Source: Candidatus Kapaibacterium sp.
GTDB lineage: Bacteria; Bacteroidota; Ignavibacteria; Kapaibacteriales; Kapaibacteriaceae
DNA: 64,000 bases
Direction of reading: 5' to 3'
NCBI GenBank assembly: GCA_022842685.1
Contig: JALHPC010000003.1
Location: 50,585-114,584, forward strand
Part shown: piece after piece, positions 57,101-64,000 of the stretch
How positions within the stretch are numbered: position 1 is the stretch's first letter
Layout of the letters: every line of letters starts with the position of its first letter
Translations under genes and position numbers: made by a program
Notes under the pieces: generated by a model
The model's database searches: none
Told to the model about the DNA's origin: nothing
Seen by the model: only the letters and a program-made list of their open reading frames with translations

Positions 57101-59216
57101 GAATCAGGCGATACGGATATTCGATTGCTGTCTCGTTCTTATTCGGCTCGCGAATTGGTGGCTTGGCAATCTCTAGCGCACCAAGGTCCTGCCACACGCT
57201 TTGCGTAAGCGTGTTGGCGATGTCGGCGTTATACTCAAACGTCTCGCTAACGAACGCCGCCTGTGATTGCGCCACGGTATTCGCCACACTGCCGCCGGCG
57301 CCCCCTTTCGGAACGGTGTATTTTTTGGCGGAAGTCTGCACCCCCTTCTGAATTTGTGATGCGGCAAAGGGAGTGGTGTTTTTCGACGACGTGGAGGGAC
57401 CAAAGCCAATCTTCGTTTTTGCTGTGCTGGCAATAACGTTCATCGCCCACGACGTGGTAGGGGGCTTGGCCGACGGGCTCACGACCATTTCGAGGGCCGA
57501 CCAATCCAGCAGGCCGCGGATGGTAAGCTGGCCACTATGTCCGGCTTTCACACTAAACACGAGCCGAGTATCGTGCGCCATCACAGCGTCGATGGGTTGG
57601 TCGAGCAGGGGCTCGGTCGACGAGGCCTTCTTTGCACTCTCGGGAATCGTCGACGTATCGGCAGGTGGATTATCGGCCGTAAAGAAGGCGCGTTCTGCGA
57701 TGTGCTGTGGTTGGAAGTGGACGATGATGTTAGCGCCACTTCCGGCTTGAAAGGTACCTGCGGTTCGGTTCAGCGTGATGTTGACGAACTCGAACGTGAG
57801 CACCAGTAAGTCTTCGGGACGTATGACTGTTATTCGTGGATTACCGGCAATTGCTATGGCATCGGGGCCCCACTTGCCAAGTCGCTTCGATGCCGCCACC
57901 TTCTTTGTGGCGTTGGCCGGAACCTGTCCTTGCAGCGTCTTGTCGTTCTGCAACAGCTTGTCTATCTGCAGCCCTGTAAGCATGGTATGGGGCTCCGGCT
58001 GCGCTGACGCGCGCACTGTCGAGCACAGCAGCGCCACGGCGCTGCCCTTGGGCATCACGGTGGGTTCGGTTACCACACCGTCAACAGGAATCGCATACCG
58101 CCGAAGGCCCGGTGCTATCCGCAGGCGCTCGATGCGGCCATTCAGAATGTCGATCTCCAAGGGTGGTAGCGACGGATCGTCGACCACTTCGAACGAAGCA
58201 GCGCCAGCGTCCAGCCACTGCGGAGTATCAAGCGGTCGAGCCACAAAGGCCTCGTGCAGGCCGTCGCCATTGCGAGACACAGCATAGCGAACGTCGCGCA
58301 GCGGCAGCGCATAGCCGGCACCGGCATGAACAAGCATTGACGCTCCGTCGGCTCCTCCGTCGAAGAGCACGGCCGTTGGGCCGGCGGCCGACACTTCAGT
58401 GGTCATAGCGTTAAACGACCTGTCGTGCACGGCAAGCCGCCACTGCGGCAGCTCGGCCAGGCCAAGGGGAACGTGCCATGTGTGGGCGCCGCGTTCGACG
58501 ACAATCAACGAGCGCTGATCTGCGTTGCCGGCCAACATCGAGGGCGCATTGGCCGACAGCACGCGCAGCGTGGCAGCGTCGGCATCGAGTATCGTCGTGC
58601 CAAGGCGCGCCTGCGTGGGCCCAGCAAGGCGAACGGTCCATGTGGGCTCGAACGCAATGCGTTCGCACATGGTTACCACGTCCACATCCACGGTAGGCAG
58701 GCGCAGCTCGCGCCCGAGTGGCGCCGAAGCAACTTCGGCACCTAATAGCCACGCTACAAACGGCACACGCAGGGTGCAGTCAAGGTTGTGGAATTCGATG
58801 GTTGCCTTTGCCGAGGCTTCGGATGCCACGGTAATGGTAGCGTCGAGCCGCAGAGGCGTGCCCGGGGCGTAGGCGTTTCGTAGGTGAACGGTGGTAACAC
58901 CATCTGTGGTTGCCGTCTGTACGGTAGCACCAGGTGCAAACAGGTCGGGATGAATTCGCCAGCGTTCTACACCGGCAACGCAAAAGGCCACACCGCGGCC
59001 AATGCGCTTTAGCGTCCACCGAGCGTCGAACACGGCCGCAACAGCGCGCGCCATCGGGGCAGCGCCAAGTGTGGCAAGGCCTACGGCGCTCAGCGCTGCG
59101 CGTCGAGACAGTCCAGTATTCGGTGATACCGCGTCGTTTGTCGGCGCTGGTTTGGTTGGTCTGGGCGTAGCACTCCACGAACGGAGGGTTGCAACGCGGA
59201 GGAGCTTTCTTGCCAT
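54159..59216 (-). CDS. Giant protein A, 1685 aa, Tat-like signal, unknown
   Basis: No family recognised. Start ATG 59216 with GGATAGGA just upstream. Residues 36-60 (GLSRRAALSAVGLATLGAAP) resemble a twin-arginine signal with a 35-residue N-extension, so export is plausible. A long beta-rich part (about 60-1190) precedes a charged coiled-coil region (about 1200-1350, with QAKELKKAAEDAIAAAN and EIQKARKKVEDKVSELRSAI). The last 330 residues are repeating amphipathic strands rich in Gly and Phe (LTVMMFAGGGFFGIEI, FELTLTWQDNGKVYG) ending LPQASLWEEYCDCFA. This tail resembles a barrel or lipid-binding sheet. It is first of the A-B pair, 215 bp from a divergent RCC1 gene. Confidence 0.8.
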   Translation of the reverse strand: MARKLLRVATLRSWSATPRPTKPAPTNDAVSPNTGLSRRAALSAVGLATLGAAPMARAVAAVFDARWTLKRIGRGVAFCVAGVERWRIHPDLFAPGATVQTATTDGVTTVHLRNAYAPGTPLRLDATITVASEASAKATIEFHNLDCTLRVPFVAWLLGAEVASAPLGRELRLPTVDVDVVTMCERIAFEPTWTVRLAGPTQARLGTTILDADAATLRVLSANAPSMLAGNADQRSLIVVERGAHTWHVPLGLAELPQWRLAVHDRSFNAMTTEVSAAGPTAVLFDGGADGASMLVHAGAGYALPLRDVRYAVSRNGDGLHEAFVARPLDTPQWLDAGAASFEVVDDPSLPPLEIDILNGRIERLRIAPGLRRYAIPVDGVVTEPTVMPKGSAVALLCSTVRASAQPEPHTMLTGLQIDKLLQNDKTLQGQVPANATKKVAASKRLGKWGPDAIAIAGNPRITVIRPEDLLVLTFEFVNITLNRTAGTFQAGSGANIIVHFQPQHIAERAFFTADNPPADTSTIPESAKKASSTEPLLDQPIDAVMAHDTRLVFSVKAGHSGQLTIRGLLDWSALEMVVSPSAKPPTTSWAMNVIASTAKTKIGFGPSTSSKNTTPFAASQIQKGVQTSAKKYTVPKGGAGGSVANTVAQSQAAFVSETFEYNADIANTLTQSVWQDLGALEIAKPPIREPNKNETAIEYPYRLILSPNKYAGWAHALDPVWNPQNRRAELWHTRLGTKSGTTVNERSTHFRTMRAIWSPDYGTSRDLTPPYLERPFRTSLNRRDRSEIVDLTSNYNLKKTSVEPIDVKRFMLTSLGAWANMIGAWDPHADDQLDVEQWIQRGSQGRDHFVRVCYKGFLFPFGHRATLVKETERKFRRTPRGEMAAYLLQRLFIILRQPVRDYPAAGLQGMQYQGRDIPFRSIEITTASTPNLELPVALTYPGGQLSANSFWPQFTPSGGSKQDVMWTCVGTDWEGTKHHFSAPLVFLANTDAAGNANLKKWVEQTYATGELARRSLAMQGRKIAFAPSIKRGDTALPCETFVVSGYYSDTVVSGTPRYFPSMQRADVRIEQAQELLGTSAGSRIEYYKKYLEHAFDPGAANAVINYESQLRNPMQMFVRLLDPVGLDFGSSTDKAGGLAAPSVRIDALSRLTGPVSADTSNPMNSNAAKGKFDPSEYFKDFLETKVLGDIKIIDLLKVIEAVINNIDKVPGLGRKDAVVPEDTAKALTDQAKELKKAAEDAIAAANVLPVDIDQEVKDAKDALKAELQPLITQLNGMTNEAKKGLQEEIQKARKKVEDKVSELRSAIETTLAPYAEVAHEAQEKYKEAKKQLEALKKGVQLVYEWQTELSRDPLGLVAPLYPSATSDDKKMMLYLKASLSKGLDLNPPSVQIFGSISNFIINLIGDGAAQFLIIKFNRLSVTATMGKKPDVDPDIEAVEFAGPLTFVNKLKDLIPRGGSAGGVGFSFDLNVNSKGITASLTIGLPNVTVGVFSLQNMSFLMSLTIPFDGRSFSAYFAFCTKANPFRLTVMMFAGGGFFGIEITPKGVKMLEAAFEFGGNFAFDVGVASGGASVMAGVYYKLEQKEVDGKLVDQSQLTGYFRLSGNLSILGLIRVSLVFELTLTWQDNGKVYGTATLEVEIEILFLSFSVGVKVERQLKGSDGDPTFTDMLPQASLWEEYCDCFA

Positions 59217-59431
59217 ATCCTATCCCACCCGGTTGAAGGTCATCAACAACGACAGTGCGAAATAACACTTACGGCGAAGACTGGCAATCATCCGAGGTGT
59301 TTTTATTTCGCGAAGCGCCTTCGACGCCCCTTTGCAAGAACGGTTCCGATTGTATGTTTGGAACAACGGCGACAGCCAGATAGTACGGGGCCGCCGTGAA
59401 CGACCCTTTTCTAACAGTCTTTGGGTGATGT
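59217..59431. other. Divergent control region between giant A and the RCC1 gene
   Basis: Contains the plus-strand promoter at 59331-59360. I see no full promoter for the giant genes on minus, only a poor TTATTTCG box near 59265. Confidence 0.5.
59331..59360 (+). promoter_or_regulatory. Promoter for the RCC1-repeat gene
   Basis: TTTG (59331-59334), 18-nt spacer, TATGTTTG (59353-59360). Leader about 65 nt. Confidence 0.55.
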
Positions 59432-62338
59432 ATGAATCGTCGATACACACTCTTTTGTCTTGCTCTTGTATGTGCTGCGACCTCGGCATTGTCACAGGGC
59501 ACGTTGGTAACCATCCGCCTATCGCAGCCGCCCCCCAACCAGGTGCGTATTGCCGATTTGTGGAAGGTAGAGTTGAACAACCGCTCTGGTCGGGACGTGC
59601 GCGTATACCTGCATGGCACGGCCGAGGAACTGTCGATTCCCGATGGGTTGATTGTCGAGGCCTTCACCAAGGTGCTTACGATACGACCAGGTATTACGCG
59701 CCTAACTGGTAACGAGGTACAGCCAGTACGAACTGCGAACGAGAACAGGAAGTATCGCGATGTGCTGTTGTCGACAGGTTCGGCACCAACAGGGGAGTAC
59801 CGCATTTGCTGCGAAGTTGTCGAGGAGGCAACCGACCAGGTTCTGGGCTTGGATTGTAAGACGATAACAGTAAACCGTATGACCATACCGGTGTTGATAG
59901 CGCCACCGGATGAGTCGGAAGTTCTCGACCGTTTGCCTGTTTTTTCATGGATGCCCAGCGTACCGCCAGGCCCAGGCCAGCGCATAAGCTACGAACTGCG
60001 GTTGGCCGAGGTGTTTGGCAGGCAAACAGCACAGGACGCCATCGTGCGCAACCCACTTCACCTTAAGCTCGAAAATCTCGTTCGTACGGTTATTCAATAT
60101 CCCATCTCGGCCCGCAACCTCGAGCCCGGCCGACGCTATGCATGGATGGTGGTTGCGTGGGAGGATCGAGGCACAGCTCGCGTAAATCTTGGCGAAAGCG
60201 AAGTGTGGTGGTTTACCTTCCAACCTTCCGTTTCTGATGAAGGGGGCACCGGTAATGCCAACGATAGCAGCAGTCGTGGTAACGGCCGCGGTACCCCGAC
60301 GTCGACAGCCGGTTGCCAAGGCGAAAACTGGGACTTCGAGTTGGGCACGTTGGAGTGCTGGACGCCTGACGGCGACGCCTGGTTCGACCAGCCCATAAAG
60401 GGGGAACACCCTGTGCTGGGCGAGCTTGGACAGCACCGCGACTGGTGGGTGACGTCGTTTGCTACGGCCCTAGGCGATAGGGCTCGCGGTACGCTAGAAT
60501 CCGAAGAAGTACAGTTGCGAACAAGCGGCGTGGGCTTTCTTGCTGGTGGCGACCTCGCTTCGGACGTAGCCGTTGAGTTGCTTGTAGAGAAGCAGCCCAA
60601 GGACACGTTTAAGCTCGAAACACGTAAGGTGGCTGGTGCACCCAAGGAATACTGGCTGGCTGCAACCACCGCAAAACAAAGCGCGCGCGGTAAGGCCGTC
60701 GCAGGAATGTCGGAACGCCTCGTGCCCGTTGAATGGGATGTGCGCCAGTTTATGAATCGCGCAGCACGCATCGTGATTGCCGACCGTAGTACGGTAGGAC
60801 ATATCAACGTCGATAACTTCCGATTCTACGATATCGAAAAGAGCGATACCATCAAGCAGCCCGTGTTGGCAATGGCTGCGGGAGAACTGCACTCGCTGGC
60901 TGTAACGCCAGAGAAGAAGCCCACGAAGGCAGAGTGGACCAAGGGTGGCAAGGATGTGCTCGACGTGAAGAACCGCACGTCGAAGGTCGAGGCAACGACC
61001 GTCGTTAACGAAACATCGATGAACCTTAAGGGCAACCTTGCGGCCTATGTGACGCAAAAACAGCAGAGCACGAAGGTAGCGTCGCAAACTTCGGGTCAAA
61101 CGTCGACCGACGACGACGACCAGGACGTGAATTTTTTGACGTTTACTGTTCAGCCTCAGACGACCAAAATCTATGAGCAACTGATTGTGGCGATGAAGAA
61201 TCAGCCCACGGTAGTGTGGGGCTGGGGCAGCAACCTTGCCCGTCAGATAGCCGGTGTGACGTCGGCCGCTGTGCCACAGCCACGCCTGGTTATACCGCTT
61301 AAGAATATCGAAGCGCTGGCCGCTGGTATGGCCCATTCGCTCTTTGTTGATCGCAGTCAAAAGGTCTTTGCCTCCGGCCTTAACGACTTTTACCAGCTTG
61401 GTATTGGCACCGAAAACCGCGGAACGATAGGTACACCAACGGCGCTCAAGACGTCGGCCGAGTTTATTGCTGTTGCGGCAGGGCATCGCCATTCGCTAGG
61501 GCTTACCAAGCAGGGACAACTCTGGGCGTGGGGATATAATGGCAATGGCGAATTGGGCTTTGGAGCTACGCGCGTCGACGATGCCACGACTGGCCAGTTA
61601 AAAGCCATTCTGCATATACCAGTTCCTTTTCCGCATGGTCTGAAGTCGAAGCCCCCTACCTACTATGCGGTGGCTGCGGGCGGATCGCACAGTGCGGCGC
61701 TCGATGTAAGCGGGCGGGTGTGGTGTTGGGGTGTTAATCACTATGGACAGTGTGGACGAAACGACGATACGTCGGCGTTTGATGCGCCCGTTCAGGTCGA
61801 CCTGCCTCTTTCGGTTGGATCAATCAAGCAGATTGCCAAGGGACCACCAATGATGCCCATTGCTGTTGCCTGCGGCGACGTACACAGCATGGCACTTATG
61901 AGCGATGGTACTGTAAGGGCGTGGGGAAGTAATGCTAGTGGACAGCTTGGCGACGGTACCACAAAGGACTCACACAAGCCCGTCGTCGTAAAAGGCCTGC
62001 AAGGTATCCAGGCCATTGCTGCTGGGGGGACGTTTTCGATTGCCCTAGACACAGCAGGTGTAGTGTGGGCGTGGGGTAACAACGGCGTGGGACAGCTTGG
62101 CACTGGCGACCGAGTGTCGCGCTTTGAGCCAGTGCAGGTTGAGCGGTTAGACGCCATAACTGGGATTGTTGCTGGTGGCGCCCATGCCATGGCAGTACGG
62201 CGCGACGGCAGTTTGTGGACGTGGGGGCTGAACAACGCCGGACAGCTTGGCGAAGGTGCCGTGGTGAATGTGACGCCCGTTCCAGCCGACACGCCGCGTC
62301 TACCCATGCGGGTGGAAAAACTCGCTGTAGCACCATAA
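59432..62338 (+). CDS. Secreted RCC1-propeller protein with jelly-roll-like module
   Basis: 968 aa with signal peptide (LFCLALVCAATSALSQ). Order: beta domain (about 20-130: VTIRLSQPPPNQVRIADLWKV), an FN3-like unit (150-265: PVFSWMPSVPPGPG, YAWMVVAWED), a Ser/Gly linker (270-295), a jelly-roll-like unit (about 290-470: NWDFELGTLECW, RGTLESEEVQLR, GHINVDNFRFYD), a polar spacer, then seven RCC1 repeats from about 593 to the end (VWGWGSN, VFASGLN, LWAWGYN, VWCWGVN, VRAWGSN, VWAWGNN, LWTWGLN), enough for one full propeller. It lacks a T9SS sorting tail. Followed 6 bp later by an outer-membrane-type gene, so both probably work together at the surface. Confidence 0.82.
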   Translation: MNRRYTLFCLALVCAATSALSQGTLVTIRLSQPPPNQVRIADLWKVELNNRSGRDVRVYLHGTAEELSIPDGLIVEAFTKVLTIRPGITRLTGNEVQPVRTANENRKYRDVLLSTGSAPTGEYRICCEVVEEATDQVLGLDCKTITVNRMTIPVLIAPPDESEVLDRLPVFSWMPSVPPGPGQRISYELRLAEVFGRQTAQDAIVRNPLHLKLENLVRTVIQYPISARNLEPGRRYAWMVVAWEDRGTARVNLGESEVWWFTFQPSVSDEGGTGNANDSSSRGNGRGTPTSTAGCQGENWDFELGTLECWTPDGDAWFDQPIKGEHPVLGELGQHRDWWVTSFATALGDRARGTLESEEVQLRTSGVGFLAGGDLASDVAVELLVEKQPKDTFKLETRKVAGAPKEYWLAATTAKQSARGKAVAGMSERLVPVEWDVRQFMNRAARIVIADRSTVGHINVDNFRFYDIEKSDTIKQPVLAMAAGELHSLAVTPEKKPTKAEWTKGGKDVLDVKNRTSKVEATTVVNETSMNLKGNLAAYVTQKQQSTKVASQTSGQTSTDDDDQDVNFLTFTVQPQTTKIYEQLIVAMKNQPTVVWGWGSNLARQIAGVTSAAVPQPRLVIPLKNIEALAAGMAHSLFVDRSQKVFASGLNDFYQLGIGTENRGTIGTPTALKTSAEFIAVAAGHRHSLGLTKQGQLWAWGYNGNGELGFGATRVDDATTGQLKAILHIPVPFPHGLKSKPPTYYAVAAGGSHSAALDVSGRVWCWGVNHYGQCGRNDDTSAFDAPVQVDLPLSVGSIKQIAKGPPMMPIAVACGDVHSMALMSDGTVRAWGSNASGQLGDGTTKDSHKPVVVKGLQGIQAIAAGGTFSIALDTAGVVWAWGNNGVGQLGTGDRVSRFEPVQVERLDAITGIVAGGAHAMAVRRDGSLWTWGLNNAGQLGEGAVVNVTPVPADTPRLPMRVEKLAVAP

Positions 62339-62344
62339 CGACCA

Positions 62345-64000
62345 GTGAGATACACCCTCTACCGATTGCTGCTGGCGCTGGGGCTTCAGGCCTCGGTGTG
62401 GCTTGCGCCGTTGCATGCGCAGACCGTTGTGTTTGGAGCCGATAAGGGCGAAGCGCCTGTGATGATTACGGGTGGCTATCGCATTATGGGGCAGACGGCT
62501 AATCGCGTGGGTACCTTTCAGGAACGTCCGCAGGACATCTGGCGGATGGAGATCAACCCCACGTTAACAATCTACGGCGTCCCACTATCGGGTAGCGTTC
62601 TTATGTCGAGCGAACAAGCAGGCATACGCCAGGACATCAATGCGTTCTCGCTAACGCTCGACCCCGAGGCGCTACAGCGCATCGTGCTAGCGCGCGCATA
62701 TCGCGCCATGCAAGACGTTTACGAGAGCGACGATGGTGCCTTGCTTCGCGACTTAGACGGCATACGAGATTCGCTCAAGGCCGTCGACCCAGCCAAGCTC
62801 GAGCAACTCGAGGCATGGCAGGCCATACAGCAAGCGCGTGAAGTGGGAAACATGGACATATCGTCGACTGGCGACGCATTGCGTACGCTTGGCTTAATGA
62901 GCGATGCCGAGAGTTTTATCTCCAAGTTGCCCACCATTGGATTTGGTACAGTGTTTCCAACGTTTACGCCGTTAACTGTAAGCGGCACCCGCCTGCAGGG
63001 TGGTTCGTTCGAGTGGAATCCCGGAGGTGTGTTCTACATGCACGCTGCCTACGGCACTACGCAGCGCCCCTTAGCACGGCTCGACACCGTGCGAGTAGAC
63101 AGTGGGCTGGTAACGTCGTTTGATAACTCGGCGTTTGGACGAAACATGATTGCAGGAACGATTGGTGTTGGCCGCCGCGAAGGAAGCCACCTGTTTGTGA
63201 CCGGCGTGCACATTGTAGATGAGAATCGACTTGACGGATTTGTGAGCGATTCGAATACGGCACTCACGCCACAAAAGAACATGGTGCTGGGGTTGGATTT
63301 TCGTACCGAACCGGTTCCTGGCTACTGGACCATTCAGGGCGAATTGGCGGGGAGCTTGACGGTTGGCGATCGCAACGCACCAACATTTACTACGAATTCG
63401 GTGCCCGAATTCTTGCTAGCGGCAGCCGACTCCAGCATGTCGTCCTACATCGACTGGTCGCTCGTGGGAGCAACGGCGTTTAACATACGCGAAACGGGCA
63501 GTCGGCTGAATATTGCCTACCGACGTATCGGCGCTGGTTACAGGGCGTTAGCGGTGCCCAACCTACGAACCGACTTGTTACGCTACGATGCTCGGTTCGA
63601 CCAGGTGTTCTGGCGGCGACAGCTCTCGGCGGGCCTGTTCTATCGGCGCGACGAAGACAACCTGATTCCGTGGAAGCGCAGCACGACCACGATTACGAGC
63701 ATGGGAGTGTCGCTGGGTATGAACATTCGTCGGCTGCCGTTCTTGCGCTTAACCTATGCGCCCTACGTTCAGGAGAACGACGCCACCAATCCGTTGCTGC
63801 AGTTTGTGAATCGTACGAGTATGGTAACCGTTGCTTCGGGCTATTCCTACACCATCGACGAGTTGGCCTGCAACACAACGTTAATGGTGGCAGGCAATGG
63901 AGCGAGACCACAGGGAACGTGGCCGACTTTGGAGTTACAACCGTTTCGCTGTCGCAGCTTGTGTCGTTTGCAAGTTCACTCACCGTGGGCGCTGGCATGG
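62345..64000 (+). CDS. Outer-membrane-type protein, partial, with apparent frameshift
   Basis: GTG start 6 bp after the RCC1 gene; not in the ORF track because it runs off the window. Signal peptide RLLLALGLQASVWLAPLHAQ. A helical stretch (about 130-195: LLRDLDGIRDSLKAVDP, KLEQLEAWQAIQQAREVG) interrupts two beta-rich regions; the C-terminal half is a row of barrel-like strands (GGVFYMHAAYGTT, MIAGTIGVGRREG, QLSAGLFYRRDED). After about 63895 this frame reads unlikely residues, while the next frame continues plausibly (WSETTGNVADFGVTTVSL), so one base seems lost or gained. The family is unknown. Confidence 0.65.
   Translation, partial: MRYTLYRLLLALGLQASVWLAPLHAQTVVFGADKGEAPVMITGGYRIMGQTANRVGTFQERPQDIWRMEINPTLTIYGVPLSGSVLMSSEQAGIRQDINAFSLTLDPEALQRIVLARAYRAMQDVYESDDGALLRDLDGIRDSLKAVDPAKLEQLEAWQAIQQAREVGNMDISSTGDALRTLGLMSDAESFISKLPTIGFGTVFPTFTPLTVSGTRLQGGSFEWNPGGVFYMHAAYGTTQRPLARLDTVRVDSGLVTSFDNSAFGRNMIAGTIGVGRREGSHLFVTGVHIVDENRLDGFVSDSNTALTPQKNMVLGLDFRTEPVPGYWTIQGELAGSLTVGDRNAPTFTTNSVPEFLLAAADSSMSSYIDWSLVGATAFNIRETGSRLNIAYRRIGAGYRALAVPNLRTDLLRYDARFDQVFWRRQLSAGLFYRRDEDNLIPWKRSTTTITSMGVSLGMNIRRLPFLRLTYAPYVQENDATNPLLQFVNRTSMVTVASGYSYTIDELACNTTLMVAGNGARPQGTWPTLELQPFRCRSLCRLQVHSPWALAW

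Noticed and set aside
49749-59216. Prophage tail or Rhs/toxin-complex genes
   Set aside because: No integrase, capsid, baseplate, RHS YD-repeats or immunity gene is seen; the proteins show none of the known motifs.
60494-61492. 332-aa minus-strand ORF inside the RCC1 gene
   Set aside because: Shadow of a coding strand with clear repeats; its translation is rich in His, Arg and Cys and has no fold-like pattern.

Overview
The window looks like a chromosomal segment (no rRNA, plasmid or phage modules) of a Gram-negative member of the Bacteroidota/Chlorobiota (FCB) group. The evidence is three secreted proteins with Ig-like repeats and type IX secretion (T9SS) C-terminal sorting domains, a T9SS plug-like protein (DUF5103), LolA/LolC/BamD/RlpA envelope genes, TonB-dependent receptors with carboxypeptidase-regulatory N-domains, a DUF4856-imelysin-HTTM-TonB cluster, an archaeal-type ProRS, and promoters of the Bacteroidota type (TTTG-N18-20-TAnnTTTG). 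A lineage near Kapabacteria/Ignavibacteria is my guess and cannot be proved from one window.

Layout. 1-4.5 kb: a T9SS cargo with a beta-helix and Ig domains, then a strong terminator and a 13-bp tandem repeat. 4.6-7 kb (minus): LolA-like and DUF3108 genes, a CAT-anticodon tRNA, an outer-membrane barrel. 7-12 kb: manC and rlpA facing gcvT, a small membrane protein, a possible ncRNA/attenuator, and a Tat-exported class V aminotransferase. 12-13.3 kb: a Y1 (HUH) transposase-like relic and a PH-like membrane protein. 13.4-19.4 kb (plus): a four-gene probable iron-uptake operon behind a promoter overlapped by a 21-bp palindrome. 19.4-23.6 kb: a second TonB receptor (minus), two rhodaneses and a fatty-acid-hydroxylase-type membrane enzyme (plus). 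23.6-30.1 kb: two more divergently transcribed T9SS cargo genes. 30-34.6 kb: a secreted protein of unknown function, ppk1 and a LolC/E-type permease. 34.5-39.9 kb (minus): a tight operon lepA, three different signal peptidases I, hemW. 40-41.5 kb: a lipoprotein with Ig-like/regulatory and LamG-like domains. 41.5-49.2 kb (minus): proS, then an eight-gene chain of short overlaps (membrane protein, small conserved protein, era, bamD, thioesterase, T9SS plug, ruvB, VOC protein).

49.7-64 kb is the least explained part. Two giant, translationally coupled genes (1685 and 1466 aa) of no family I recognise are transcribed leftward. Divergent from them is a secreted protein with a jelly-roll-like module and a complete seven-repeat RCC1 propeller, followed 6 bp later by an outer-membrane-type protein that runs off the window and appears to carry a frameshift. 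I treat this as a candidate undescribed surface or export system.

As a whole, much of the window concerns the cell envelope: precursor cleavage (three signal peptidases), lipoprotein and outer-membrane assembly (LolA, LolC/E, BamD), T9SS export and its cargo, septal peptidoglycan (RlpA) and TonB uptake, with housekeeping genes (lepA, era, ruvB, proS, gcvT, hemW, ppk1) interspersed in the same operons.
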